Assembly: GCF_000577275.2 (NCBI RefSeq)
Contig: NZ_HG916852.1
Coordinates: 437,001 to 501,000 of the forward strand
From: Rhizobium favelukesii
Lineage (GTDB): Bacteria; Pseudomonadota; Alphaproteobacteria; Rhizobiales; Rhizobiaceae
Direction of reading: 5' to 3'
DNA: 64,000 bases
This document shows, one piece after another, positions 17,994-27,178 of this stretch. Below the pieces are notes generated by a model. That model searched no databases. It had not been told where the DNA came from and saw only the letters and a list, made by a program, of their open reading frames with translations. Each line of letters starts with the position of its first letter. The stretch's first letter is position 1. Made by a program: the position numbers and the translations under genes.

Positions 17994-18560
17994 TCAGGCG
18001 GCGACCACTTCCTCGACTTCCGGAACGAAATGGCGAAGCAGGTTCTGCACGCCATGCTTCAGCGTCGCCGTCGACGACGGGCAGCCGGAGCAGGAGCCCT
18101 TCATGTTGAGATAGACCTTGCCGTCCTTGAAACCACGGAAGGTGATGTCGCCACCATCCTGCGCAACGGCCGGACGCACGCGCGTGTCCAGCAGCTCCTT
18201 GATCGTGAGGACAATCGACTCGTCGGCTTCGTCGAAGAACTCGCCGCCGGCATCGAGGTCCTCGGAAAGAACCGAGGCGTCGCCCATGACAGGCTTGCCC
18301 GACATGAAATGTTCCATGATCGAACCGAGGATCGCCGGCTTCAGGTGCTGCCACTCGGCATTGTCCTTAGAGACGGAAATGAAGTCGTATCCAAAATAGA
18401 CGCCGGTGACGCCCGCAATCTCGAACAGCCGAGCAGCAAGCGGCGAAGCCTGCGCTTCGTCGGCGCTACGGAATTCGGCCGTGCCGTTTTCCATCACGAC
18501 CCGGCCCGGCAGAAACTTCTGCGTGGCGGGATTCGGCGTGGCTTCGGTCTGAATAAACAT
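17994..18560 (-). CDS. NifU-family Fe-S scaffold/carrier protein (NfuA/Nfu-like)
   Basis: 188 residues. The N-terminal Nfu domain (MFIQTEATPNPATQKFLPG) is followed by a C-terminal NifU domain with VRPAVAQDGGDITF and the cluster-binding CSGCPSS (CxxC). These proteins accept or deliver 4Fe-4S clusters. ATG 18560 is preceded by AGGAGAGCGAG, a clear ribosome-binding site. It stands just upstream of tsaB on the same strand with a 102-base gap, and could supply clusters to MiaB and HemW encoded nearby (inference). Confidence 0.92.
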   Translation of the reverse strand: MFIQTEATPNPATQKFLPGRVVMENGTAEFRSADEAQASPLAARLFEIAGVTGVYFGYDFISVSKDNAEWQHLKPAILGSIMEHFMSGKPVMGDASVLSEDLDAGGEFFDEADESIVLTIKELLDTRVRPAVAQDGGDITFRGFKDGKVYLNMKGSCSGCPSSTATLKHGVQNLLRHFVPEVEEVVAA

Positions 18561-18670
18561 CTCGCTCTCCTGCGGCGGGCATTGGCCCTCAGCCATCTTT
18601 AGAATTCTTCAAAAGAGAAAATAAGCCGATTGGCAACTCTATTCAAGAGACTGGTACTCAAGAAATCGCT

Positions 18671-19162
18671 TTATGCGAGAGCATCCAGTTCCTCGTCGGT
18701 CAATGTATCAGGCAGGACCGTGACGGGGATGGGAAATGTCGCGCCACGCCCGGCGATCGAAGACACCAGCGGTCCTGGACCTTCCTTGGCCGAGCTTGCG
18801 GCAAGCACCAGGATCGCAATATCGCGGTCTTCCTCGATCACGGCGTTGATCTGCTCGGTGGCGCTGCCCTCGCGGATGACGATTTCAGGGTCGATGCCGA
18901 TCGTTTCGCGAACCACATGCGCCGCCTTGGCGACCACAGCCTCGGCCTCCTCGCGCGCCTCGGCGCGCATGATCTCCTCCACCCCCAGCCACTGCTGGAA
19001 GTCACCCTCCGGAATCACGTACATCAGCACAAGGCCGCCATTCGAGTTCTTGGCGCGCCGGCCCGCATAATGGACGGCGCGGGAGCATTCGGGCGTATCG
19101 TCAATGACCGCCATGAATTTGCGGCGATGACCTTCGAGCCGGGAGAGTCGTTTCGATACCAT
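18671..19162 (-). CDS. Universal stress protein (UspA) family
   Basis: 163 residues. The Usp fold is visible in KFMAVIDDTPECSRAVHYAGRRA at the start and in the C-terminal AILVLAASSAKEGPGPLVSSIAG. The classical ATP-binding G2xG9xG(S/T) motif is not intact, so it may be a non-ATP-binding Usp. ATG 19162 (MVSKRLSRL) is used; a 34-codon upstream extension overlaps the cupin gene and is rejected. Single gene, same strand as its neighbours. Confidence 0.85.
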   Translation of the reverse strand: MVSKRLSRLEGHRRKFMAVIDDTPECSRAVHYAGRRAKNSNGGLVLMYVIPEGDFQQWLGVEEIMRAEAREEAEAVVAKAAHVVRETIGIDPEIVIREGSATEQINAVIEEDRDIAILVLAASSAKEGPGPLVSSIAGRGATFPIPVTVLPDTLTDEELDALA

Positions 19163-19244
19163 GGCGCGGACTCTGACACCTGAACCCGAAAATTTGCAAG
19201 CCCTCGTTTTTGATCCTGGAAGGATCGTCGGCGCGGGGGCCGCG

Positions 19245-19670
19245 TCAGGCCGGAACCAGTCCATAGAGGCGCATGATTGCCTTCACATGTTCGATGTCGG
19301 GCTTTCCCTGAACGTTGATGGCCAGGGCCATCTCCTCGAAATACCGCCTGCCGATCAAGCCGGGCGTCATGGTGATCAAAGCCTTGGCGGTTTCCCCGTG
19401 CAGGTTCTCGTGGGTGTGGACATAGCCGCGCGGAATGAACAGGGTTTGCCCCGGCGCGATCTCGTGTTTGCGCCCGTCCAGCGTCGTCGTCATCGTGCCG
19501 GACAGTCCGTGGATCACTTCGTCGACGTCGCGGTGATAATGAGCGGCTGGGACACGCGCTTGAGGCGGGACGATGAATTCGAACATCACCAGACTGCCGG
19601 CACTCTGATCCTCGTCGATCAGAAGCCGGATCTCCATGGCGCCGATCTGGATGAGGTTGCGATCTCGCAT
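19245..19670 (-). CDS. Cupin-domain protein
   Basis: 141 residues. The cupin metal motif is present as AHYHRDVDEVIHGLSG (HxHx4E-like) with the second motif PGQTLFIPRGYVHTHEN. Function is not recognisable beyond a small-molecule-binding or dioxygenase-like single-domain cupin. The internal ATG 19670 (MRDRNLIQIG) with GGGGG upstream is preferred over a TTG 19 codons earlier. It lies between trpS and the Usp gene in the same direction. Confidence 0.75.
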   Translation of the reverse strand: MRDRNLIQIGAMEIRLLIDEDQSAGSLVMFEFIVPPQARVPAAHYHRDVDEVIHGLSGTMTTTLDGRKHEIAPGQTLFIPRGYVHTHENLHGETAKALITMTPGLIGRRYFEEMALAINVQGKPDIEHVKAIMRLYGLVPA

Positions 19671-19772
19671 CGAAGCCCCCTGGTGGTCCGTTCCCAAAAG
19701 ATTACGCCGCAGGTCCGGGTTCGACAAGTCCGGGGCTGCAAGCCGCCCCGGAAAGGCTGGTGAGGCCGTATC

Positions 19773-20837
19773 TCAGTACAGGAAGCCGACGATGTCGCGC
19801 ACTTCCTTCATCGTCACCTCGGCGCGTGCCCGTGCCCGTTCGCCGCCGTTGCGCAGGATCGCGTCGATGTGGCTGGTGTCCGACATCAGGCGGCGCATCT
19901 CGGCGGTGATCGGCGAGAGCACGTTGACGGCGAGATCGACGAGCGCCGGCTTGAAGACCGAGAACTGCTGGCCGCCGAATTCGGCAAGCACGTCAGCCTT
20001 CGACCTGTCAGCGAGTGCTGCATAGATGCCGACAAGATTGTCGGCTTCCGGCCGACCCTTGAGACCGTCGATCTCGCCAGGCAAGCCTTCCGGATCGGTC
20101 TTGGCCTTGCGGATCTTCTTCGAGATCGCGTCCTCGTCGTCCATCAGGTTGATGCGCGAAAGATCGGACGGATCCGACTTCGACATCTTCTTGGTGCCGT
20201 CGCGAAGCGACATGACGCGCGGCGCCGGGCCATCGATCAGCGGCTCGACCATCGGGAAATAGGCATGCACCGGCTCATTGCCGACGGTGATGTCAATGCC
20301 GTAGCCCGTCTTGCGGATGTGCCCCGCATAGTCGAGGTTGAACTTCATGGCGATGTCACGGGCGAGTTCAAGGTGCTGCTTCTGGTCGTCGCCAACCGGG
20401 ACATGCGTGCCGCGGTAAACGAGAATGTCAGCGGCCATCAGGCTCGGATAGGCGTAGAGACCGAGCGAGGCCTGCTCGCGATCCTTGCCGGCCTTGTCCT
20501 TGAACTGCGTCATACGGTTCATCCAACCGAGGCGCGCGACGCAATTGAAGATCCAGGCGAGCTCGGCGTGCTGCGGCACGGCCGACTGGTTGAAAACGAT
20601 GTGCCTTTCCGGATCGATGCCGGACGCGATAAAGGCGGCGGCGATCGAACGGATCTGGTTCGGCATGTCCTCATGGACGAGCTGGGCCGTCAACGCGTGC
20701 ATATCCACGACACAGTAGATGCAGTCGTTGCCTTCCTGCAGCGCCACGAATTTGCGGATCGCACCGAGATAGTTGCCAAGATGGAGATTGCCGGTCGGCT
20801 GGACGCCGGAGAAAACGACTTTCTTGAATTCGCTCAT
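19773..20837 (-). CDS. trpS: Tryptophanyl-tRNA synthetase
   Basis: 354 residues, a class I synthetase of normal length. The HIGH-type motif lies in [16 protein letters not shown] near the N-terminus and the KMSKS loop is intact in [12 protein letters not shown]. It charges tRNA-Trp. In other rhizobia trpS follows murJ closely; here a VOC gene, an intergenic stretch and a secreted peptidase gene lie between them. Confidence 0.97.
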   Translation of the reverse strand: MSEFKKVVFSGVQPTGNLHLGNYLGAIRKFVALQEGNDCIYCVVDMHALTAQLVHEDMPNQIRSIAAAFIASGIDPERHIVFNQSAVPQHAELAWIFNCVARLGWMNRMTQFKDKAGKDREQASLGLYAYPSLMAADILVYRGTHVPVGDDQKQHLELARDIAMKFNLDYAGHIRKTGYGIDITVGNEPVHAYFPMVEPLIDGPAPRVMSLRDGTKKMSKSDPSDLSRINLMDDEDAISKKIRKAKTDPEGLPGEIDGLKGRPEADNLVGIYAALADRSKADVLAEFGGQQFSVFKPALVDLAVNVLSPITAEMRRLMSDTSHIDAILRNGGERARARAEVTMKEVRDIVGFLY

Positions 20838-20934
20838 TATGTCCTCGATTAGGCTGGTGGAGGGCCCCAGGGTTTGTAACCCATGTTGCTAACGGGCGCG
20901 CTTATGCACGCGGAAGACAGGGCAATCAAGGGGT

Positions 20935-21330
20935 TCAGCCTGTGGCGTGTTCGATCAGGTCGAAGGTGTTGCCGTAAGGATCCGAAAACACGGCGACCGT
21001 CCCATAAACCTCATGCCGCGGCGCCTCGAGAAAATGCACGCCCTTGGCCAGCATCGATGCATGGTCGCGGGCAAAATCGTCGCTCTTGAGAAAGAAGCCG
21101 ACGCGCCCGCCGGTCTGGTTGCCGATCGCCGCCTTCTGCTGGTCGTTGGCAGCCTGCGCGAGCAAAAAGGCTGCGCCGTCGCCGCCCTTCGGCTTGACCA
21201 CCACCCACCGCTTGCCCTCGGGCTGTCTGTCGTCCTGAAGGCAATCGAAGCCGAGCGCGCCGCAATAGAAATCCTTGGCGTGGTCGTAGTCGTCGACGAC
21301 AAGGGTCACGAGGAAAAGCGATTGAGACAT
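20935..21330 (-). CDS. VOC (glyoxalase/bleomycin-resistance) superfamily protein
   Basis: 131 residues. LFLVTLVVDDYDHAKDFYCGALGF at the start and AVFSDPYGNTFDLIEH at the end are the paired VOC modules. The nearest themes are small glyoxalase-like enzymes; no substrate can be assigned. The gene is unrelated in detail to the VOC protein at 1164-1580. It ends about 100 bases before trpS begins on the same strand, and is preceded by a 528-base stretch without a gene. Confidence 0.85.
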   Translation of the reverse strand: MSQSLFLVTLVVDDYDHAKDFYCGALGFDCLQDDRQPEGKRWVVVKPKGGDGAAFLLAQAANDQQKAAIGNQTGGRVGFFLKSDDFARDHASMLAKGVHFLEAPRHEVYGTVAVFSDPYGNTFDLIEHATG

Positions 21331-21858
21331 TGTGGCTCCGATTTGTGGCGTCGTGTTGTTACCAAGGGCGAGTGATCGGTCAAGGGGCGCGGTTTGGTGA
21401 ACACGTCTTTACTTTCACACGGTCGTTCCTGCCCGTGGTTCGATCCTGCATTGCACTCGGACGGGGCGCTGGAAATTGCCTCGCTAGAGGAAAAAGCATA
21501 TGGCGCTTCCCAACTCCGGATGAAGGAGCTTGCGTCGTTCTCCATCATCCAGCGCCGATCCCGCCTCGCCGCAACGCCTTGCGGTGTATCCGAAGATGGA
21601 ACGGCACGATTGCAGGAAGAGCGCCGTAGGGCGGGGAGAATCGGCGACGAATTTCCTCTGTGAGTATCTCTCGCGAATTTACGAAAGGAAAGTTTATACT
21701 ACCTTTGAGGTATCACTAACCTGCCAATTAGCGGTAGAATATGGGGATGCTGCGTAACGGAAGGTAAACAATTTCACAAAAAGGCCATTTTTAGGGAGAG
21801 CGTTCCATCCGCCAAAGGCTGCGCCGGCCGCTCCGGCGTATTTCGAGGGGAGGGAACC
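21331..21858. other. Intergenic stretch of 528 bases, no supported gene
   Basis: Short open frames exist on both strands but none has a convincing start, family resemblance or rhizobial codon pattern. From about 21670 the base composition turns AT-rich and includes a small inverted repeat, TACC-TTTGA-GGTA (21700-21712), in the probable promoter region of the peptidase gene. I see no RNA gene or mobile element. Confidence 0.5.
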
Positions 21859-22284
21859 ATGCAGTCCGCATTTTCCATCGCACTCGCCGGCCTGTTCTGT
21901 CTGTCGTGTTTCGACAGTGCCGACGCCCAGAATGTCAGAAGAGTGGCAATACCGCCGCTCAAGCATAATGAAACGCTCGCCTACTCTCTGCAGACTGTCA
22001 GCGTTCAGGCGAACTGCTTCCCGCCGCAACTCCGCGGCATTCTTGCCTATATCGCCACTAAGACCGGCCGCCGCCCGATGGTAACCTCGGGGTTGCGGGC
22101 GCGCGGGCGATCACACTCCCAACATCGCCATTGCGCGGCCGCCGATATCCGGATCCCCGGCGTATCGGAGCGAACGATCATTGCGATCGCGGCGTCGGCG
22201 CCAGGGATCGGCGGGATCGGCCGTTACTGCAACGGCATCGTCCATGTGGACATAGGTCCCAAACGACGATGGACCTACTGCTGA
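21859..22284 (+). CDS. Secreted M15-like (YcbK/DUF882 type) peptidase
   Basis: 141 residues. A signal peptide ends at about SADA-QN (residue 23). The zinc-ligand pattern of peptidase M15_3 is present: SQHRHCAAAD (His89, Asp96) and IVHVD (His129). Members are D-Ala-D-Ala-type or related murein peptidases acting in the periplasm; actual activity is unproven. The usual Gly of SxHxxGxAxD is Cys92. ATG 21859 has the strong site GGGGAGGG (21847-21854). It is convergent with murJ, ending 9 bases from its stop, and sits in an accessory-looking gap between trpS and murJ. Confidence 0.75.
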   Translation: MQSAFSIALAGLFCLSCFDSADAQNVRRVAIPPLKHNETLAYSLQTVSVQANCFPPQLRGILAYIATKTGRRPMVTSGLRARGRSHSQHRHCAAADIRIPGVSERTIIAIAASAPGIGGIGRYCNGIVHVDIGPKRRWTYC

Positions 22285-22293
22285 GGTCTAGCG

Positions 22294-23874
22294 CTAGCCG
22301 TCGACTTTTGCGGCGGGCTTGCGGTTCAGGTTGCGCCGGATCATGCCGAGGTTTGCGCCGCCGATCAGGAACGCCGTCGCGAAGTAAACGGCCATGGCGA
22401 TGATGATCAGAAGGCCGAGTGTGCCGACCTTCGTCGCCAGGTGTGCGCCCGAGGCAAGCCACGGCTCCCACCGGTGCTGCAGGTACATGATCACGCCGCC
22501 CATCACGGCTGCGGATACGACGAGCAGCGCCGTGCGCCGCGCCAGGGCCCATTCCCAGGTGAGGTGACCGCGGCGCAGCAGCGTGGTGAAGAGAAGCACC
22601 GTGCTGATCCAGCCTGCCGTCGCTTCTGCAACCGCAATGCCGGGAGCGCCGAGAAACGGGAAGAGCGTCAGCGCCGTCGCGCAGTTGACGCCAACGGCAA
22701 CGGCGGAAAAGCGCATCGGCGTCTTGGTGTCCTCGCGCGCATAGAAGCCCGGCTGCAACGCCTTGATCAGCACGAAGGCAGGTAGGCCGATGCCGTAAAC
22801 GGCGAGGATGGAGCCGACGATCGCGGTGTTTTCCTGATGGAAGGCGCCGCGCTCATAAAGCACGCGGATGATCTCATCGGAGAGAATCCAGAGTGCAAAG
22901 GCGGCCGGGATGGTCAGGAATAGCACGAATTCGATCGACCGGTTCTGCAGGTTTCCGGCCTCGCGCAGATGGCCGCCCTTCAAGGCACGCGCCAATTCCG
23001 GCAGCAGCACCACGCCGACCGCGACACCGACGACGCCGAGCGGCAGCTGGTAGATGCGGTCCGCATATTGAAGTGCGGCGATCGCGCCTTCGCGCGCAGA
23101 AGCGATCGCCTGCCCGATCATCTGGTTGATCTGGGTAATGCCGCCGGTGACGGCGGCAGGGACTGCGAGGATCAGCAGCCGCTTGACGTTTGGCGTGATG
23201 CGGGGAAAGCGAAGGCCGATGCTCATGCCGGCATGCAGGACGCCGAGATAGACGACGACGAGTTGCAGGATGCCAGCTACGAGCACGCCCCATGAGAGGT
23301 ACCAGGCGGTCTGAAGCGGTTCGGCGCCGATATAGAGCGAATAAAACAGCGCGCCGATCATCACCACGTTGAGGAAAATGGGCGCAATGGCTGCGGCGAA
23401 GAAATGATGCAGGGAGTTCAGCATCCCACTCATCATTGCCGTCAGCGACATGCACATGAGATAGGGGAACATCACCGCCGCCATGCGGACGGTGATCGAG
23501 AATTTTTCCGCATCGTCGGCAAAGCCCGGCGCGATGACGAAGCGCACGAGCAGCGGCATGCAGAGCTCCATGACGATGGTGATGAGCAGCAGCACGGAAA
23601 ACAGCACGCCGAAGACTTCCTCGGAGAAGCGCTTGGCGCCGTCGATGCCGTGCGCCTCGATCTCCTTGGCAAAGAGCGGCACGAAGGCGGCGTTGAACGC
23701 GCCTTCGGCAAACAGGCGACGGAAGAGGTTCGGAAAGCGGAAGGCGGCGTAGAAGACGTCGGCCATCGGGCCCGTGCCGAGTGCGGCCGCCATCAGCGTT
23801 TCACGGGCAAAGCCGAAGATGCGGCTGCCGAGCGTGGCGCCGCCGACGGTGGCAAATTTCTTGACGAGGCTCAT
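22294..23874 (-). CDS. murJ: Lipid II flippase MurJ
   Basis: 526 residues with about 14 hydrophobic segments. The N-terminus MSLVKKFATVGGATLGSRIFGFARE and the segment FRFPNLFRRLFAEGAFNAAFVPLF are the conserved MurJ/MviN start. It exports lipid II to the periplasmic side for peptidoglycan synthesis. It begins 10 bases after glnD on the same strand, so the two are probably cotranscribed, as in other rhizobia. Confidence 0.97.
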   Translation of the reverse strand: MSLVKKFATVGGATLGSRIFGFARETLMAAALGTGPMADVFYAAFRFPNLFRRLFAEGAFNAAFVPLFAKEIEAHGIDGAKRFSEEVFGVLFSVLLLITIVMELCMPLLVRFVIAPGFADDAEKFSITVRMAAVMFPYLMCMSLTAMMSGMLNSLHHFFAAAIAPIFLNVVMIGALFYSLYIGAEPLQTAWYLSWGVLVAGILQLVVVYLGVLHAGMSIGLRFPRITPNVKRLLILAVPAAVTGGITQINQMIGQAIASAREGAIAALQYADRIYQLPLGVVGVAVGVVLLPELARALKGGHLREAGNLQNRSIEFVLFLTIPAAFALWILSDEIIRVLYERGAFHQENTAIVGSILAVYGIGLPAFVLIKALQPGFYAREDTKTPMRFSAVAVGVNCATALTLFPFLGAPGIAVAEATAGWISTVLLFTTLLRRGHLTWEWALARRTALLVVSAAVMGGVIMYLQHRWEPWLASGAHLATKVGTLGLLIIIAMAVYFATAFLIGGANLGMIRRNLNRKPAAKVDG

Positions 23875-23884
23875 GCGTTTGGGC

Positions 23885-26794
23885 TCATGCGGGCGAATCC
23901 GCCTTCTTTTCTGTTTGCGTCGCGGCGCGAGCCGTGGTCGGCGGCGCGATGATGCCGGAGGGCATGCGCTCGCGCAGCTCGTCCTGCTCCTCGGCCATCA
24001 CCGCCTTGAGGCGCGCGGTGATGTTCGAGCGCTTGCTGTCGCCCGAAATCTTCTGGCCGACGAGGTCGGTCACGTAGAAGGTATCGATGACCTTCTCGCC
24101 GAAGGTGGTGATGCGGGCCGACTGAATATCGAGCGAAAGATCCGAGAGAACCGCCGTGATTTCCGACAGCAGGCCTGTCCGGTCGAGGCATTCGACCTCG
24201 ATGACGGTGAATTTGTTCGACAGGCTGTTGGAGATGTTGACCGACGGGGGAATGACGAAGGCCTTGCTCTTTTTGCGGTTCTTGGTGCGGGTCGCGATCA
24301 CCTCTGGCAGGCGCTTGCGGCCGGAAAGCACGTCCTCGATCATCCGCCCGATGGTGCCGGCGCGACGCAGCTCGTCGGCATCGTCCTTGAATTCGCGGCT
24401 GACATGGATTGTGTCGAGCGCGCGGCCGTCCGAGGTCGTGAAGATCTGCGCATCGACGATGTTGGCGCCGGCGGCAGCGCAAGCGCCGGCGATGACGGCG
24501 AGCAGCCGCGGGTGGTCAGGCGATAGCACGGTGATCTCGGTGATCGCATGGAAGCTGTCTGTGCGCACCATGGTCGCCAGCGCCTGACCGGCCTTGTCGG
24601 CCTGGCGGATAAAGCCGGCATGACGCACCTGGTCCTCCAGGGGAACGGAGAGCAGATAGGGCTGATAGTGCAGCTTGCTGTAGATCTTGCGGTCCTTCTG
24701 GCTCCAGTCGGAGAGCGCGTTGAAGAGTGCTTCGGCTGCGAAGTTGGCGCGCTCCTTGCGAGACACCTCCGAGAAGCCGCCGGCAAGCAGCAGTTCGGTT
24801 TCATAGTAGAGCGTGCGCAGCAGCTGACCCTTCCAGCCGTTCCACACGCCCGGTCCGACGGCGCGGATGTCGCAGATCGTCAGGATCAGCAGCATCTTCA
24901 GGCGTTCGAGCGACTGCACGACATCGGCAAAGTCGATAATCGTCTTGCGGTCGGTGAGGTCGCGGGTCTGGGCGACCATCGACATCGCCAGATGTTCCTG
25001 GATCAGCCAGACGACCATCTCCGTCTGCTTCTGCGACAGGCCGAAGCGGGCGCAGAGCTTGCGGGCGACACGGGCGCCGGCGATCGAGTGGTCTTCCTGG
25101 CGGCCCTTGGCGATGTCGTGCAGCAGCACGGCGACATAAAGCGCCTCGCGGTCCTCGATGCCGGGCATCAGCTTGTTGGCAAGCGGATGCAGGTCGTCGG
25201 CCTTGCCCTTGTCGATCTCTGACAGCACGTCGAGGGTGCGGATCAGATGCTCGTCCACCGTATAGTGGTGGTACATGTTGAACTGCATCATTGCGACGAT
25301 CTTGCCGAATTCTGGGATGAAGCGGCCGAGCACACCGGCTTCGTTCATCCGGCGAAGGATAAGCGCCGGATCGCGCTTCGAGGTCAGGATCGACATGAAG
25401 AGGCGGTTTGCCTCCTCGTTTTCGCGCAGATTGTTGTCGATCAGGCTGAGCGAGCGGGTGACGCGCTTCAGCGCATCGGGATGGAATTCCAGGCCGTTGA
25501 TGTCGGCGACGTGGAAGAGGCGGATGATGCTGATCGGGTCGCGCTTGAAGACATCGGGGCTGGCAAGTGCGATGCGGCCGCGATCCTCGACGAACTCGGT
25601 GCTGCCGGCGATCTTGCGGCTGCGATGCGCAAAGCGGCTGATGACGCCGGTCAGCCCCGGCGTCGACTTCGCCTGCTGGTCTTCGAGTGCCGCGCAGAGA
25701 ATACGCGTCAGATCGCCGACATCCTTGGCGACGAGGAAGTAGTGTTTCATGAAGCGCTCGACGGCCGAAAGGCCGGGCCGCGAATGATATCCGAGTGCCT
25801 CGGCAATCTCGCGCTGGATGTCGAAGGACAGCCGTTCCTCTGCTTTTCCGGTCAGGAAATGCATGTGGCAGCGCACCGCCCAAAGGAAGTCGTCCGCCTT
25901 CTGGAAGACGTGGTACTCGTGCTTCGAGAGAACGCCGAGCGGCACAAGTTCGGCGGTGTCGCGGACATGGTAGTAGTATTTCGAGATCCAGAAGAGCGTA
26001 TGGAGGTCGCGCAGGCCACCCTTGCCCTCCTTGACGTTGGGCTCGACGAGATAGCGCGTGTCGCCGGCCTTGCGATGCCGTTCGTCGCGCTCTGCAAGCT
26101 TGGCGGCGATGAATTCCGGGCCGGTGCCGGTGACGATTTCCTTGTCGAAGCGCGTCTCCAGCTGCGTTTCCAGCGCGCGCAGGCCGCAGATATAGCGCAT
26201 CTCGAGGATCGCCGTGCGAATCGTCATGTCGGACTTCGACAGCGCGATGCACTCTTCCAGGGTACGCGTGGCGTGGCCGACCTTGAGGCCCATGTCCCAG
26301 AGGACGTAGAGCATGAATTCGACCGCCTTGTGTGTCTCCTCCCCCGGTTTCGGCTGGAACAGGAACAGGAGGTCGATGTCGGAACCCGGCGCCAGCGTAT
26401 CGCGGCCATAGCCGCCAACGGCGGTGACGGCGAACTTGTCCTTCTGCTGTGGGAAGACATGGGTGCAGACGAATTCATAGAGAACCGTGATGATTTGGTC
26501 CTGTAGCCAGGAGATGCGGCGGGCGCAATTGATGCCGCTGCCGTCGGCCAAGAGCAGGGTGCGTGCCTTCTGGCGACCCTCGCCGCTTGCCTTCTTGAGA
26601 ATGGCCAACAGATCGGATCGCAAGACGTCAGGCCGCGTTTTGTTGGCCTCCGTTACAGCATCGCACATCTTCAGCAGATAGTCGGTGTCGAGGATATCGG
26701 AGAAATCGATGTCGTTCGTCGTCGCCATGCGCGGGGCGGCTTCCTGTTCGCGCGGCGCAGCTGCTTCTTGCTGCGCCTCTCGTTTCGTCTGCAT
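23885..26794 (-). CDS. glnD: Bifunctional uridylyltransferase/uridylyl-removing enzyme GlnD
   Basis: 969 residues. GlnD senses glutamine and uridylylates or deuridylylates PII (GlnB/GlnK), the top of the nitrogen cascade. Domains in order: nucleotidyltransferase with [20 protein letters not shown], a helical linker, an HD domain ([17 protein letters not shown]) and two C-terminal ACT domains ([18 protein letters not shown] and [19 protein letters not shown]). The first ATG at 26794 is reported; Met23 (26728) is an alternative because the first 22 residues are Gln/Ala/Glu-rich. The cascade's sigma factor RpoN is encoded at 44.5 kb. Confidence 0.96.
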   Translation of the reverse strand: MQTKREAQQEAAAPREQEAAPRMATTNDIDFSDILDTDYLLKMCDAVTEANKTRPDVLRSDLLAILKKASGEGRQKARTLLLADGSGINCARRISWLQDQIITVLYEFVCTHVFPQQKDKFAVTAVGGYGRDTLAPGSDIDLLFLFQPKPGEETHKAVEFMLYVLWDMGLKVGHATRTLEECIALSKSDMTIRTAILEMRYICGLRALETQLETRFDKEIVTGTGPEFIAAKLAERDERHRKAGDTRYLVEPNVKEGKGGLRDLHTLFWISKYYYHVRDTAELVPLGVLSKHEYHVFQKADDFLWAVRCHMHFLTGKAEERLSFDIQREIAEALGYHSRPGLSAVERFMKHYFLVAKDVGDLTRILCAALEDQQAKSTPGLTGVISRFAHRSRKIAGSTEFVEDRGRIALASPDVFKRDPISIIRLFHVADINGLEFHPDALKRVTRSLSLIDNNLRENEEANRLFMSILTSKRDPALILRRMNEAGVLGRFIPEFGKIVAMMQFNMYHHYTVDEHLIRTLDVLSEIDKGKADDLHPLANKLMPGIEDREALYVAVLLHDIAKGRQEDHSIAGARVARKLCARFGLSQKQTEMVVWLIQEHLAMSMVAQTRDLTDRKTIIDFADVVQSLERLKMLLILTICDIRAVGPGVWNGWKGQLLRTLYYETELLLAGGFSEVSRKERANFAAEALFNALSDWSQKDRKIYSKLHYQPYLLSVPLEDQVRHAGFIRQADKAGQALATMVRTDSFHAITEITVLSPDHPRLLAVIAGACAAAGANIVDAQIFTTSDGRALDTIHVSREFKDDADELRRAGTIGRMIEDVLSGRKRLPEVIATRTKNRKKSKAFVIPPSVNISNSLSNKFTVIEVECLDRTGLLSEITAVLSDLSLDIQSARITTFGEKVIDTFYVTDLVGQKISGDSKRSNITARLKAVMAEEQDELRERMPSGIIAPPTTARAATQTEKKADSPA

Positions 26795-26899
26795 GCGCTA
26801 TAGCCTCTTTGCCCGCCGATGACACGGGCTTTCATACTGCAGAACCTTTAATTTTGGCGAAAAGGTGTTGCCACGTCCGAAACCGCCTGCATGCGGCAA

Positions 26900-27175
26900 T
26901 CAGGCCGCCACCTGCGCCTGCACCGAATAGAGCACCTTGCGCGTCTCGCTGGCGATCTCCTCTAGTGTCTCGCGGTCACATTCTCGGTAGCCAGCCTTTG
27001 CGACACAGGAGGAAAGCTCCAGAATACCGGCACAACAGCGGATGATCTGGAGCAGGCCGAAGGGCGAGGCCCAGCCGCGTGGATTGCCACACTCGTCCGC
27101 AAGCCGCAATGCTTCGAGTGCGCTGAAAATCGCCGCAAGCCTCTGCGTCTCGTTGAATAGCCGGTCCATGAACAT
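26900..27175 (-). CDS. Small hypothetical protein between mutS and glnD
   Basis: 91 residues (89 from the second Met). I do not recognise the family. It looks helical, without signal peptide or membrane segment, and has four cysteines (DECGNP, IRCCAG, SSCVAKAG, RECDRE regions). GGAG lies nine bases before ATG 27175, and the gene starts 4 bases after the mutS stop on the same strand, so it is very likely translated in a mutS operon. Its codon use matches its neighbours. Confidence 0.65.
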   Translation of the reverse strand: MFMDRLFNETQRLAAIFSALEALRLADECGNPRGWASPFGLLQIIRCCAGILELSSCVAKAGYRECDRETLEEIASETRKVLYSVQAQVAA

Positions 27176-27178
27176 CGG

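Noticed and set aside
21394..21663. Possible 89-codon gene in the VOC-peptidase gap
   Set aside because: No ribosome-binding site, no family resemblance, and several equally long overlapping frames in the same stretch.
24801..26252. A 483-codon minus-strand open frame inside glnD
   Set aside because: Second frame within glnD, rich in Arg/Pro/His as expected for a frame-shifted translation of GC-rich code.
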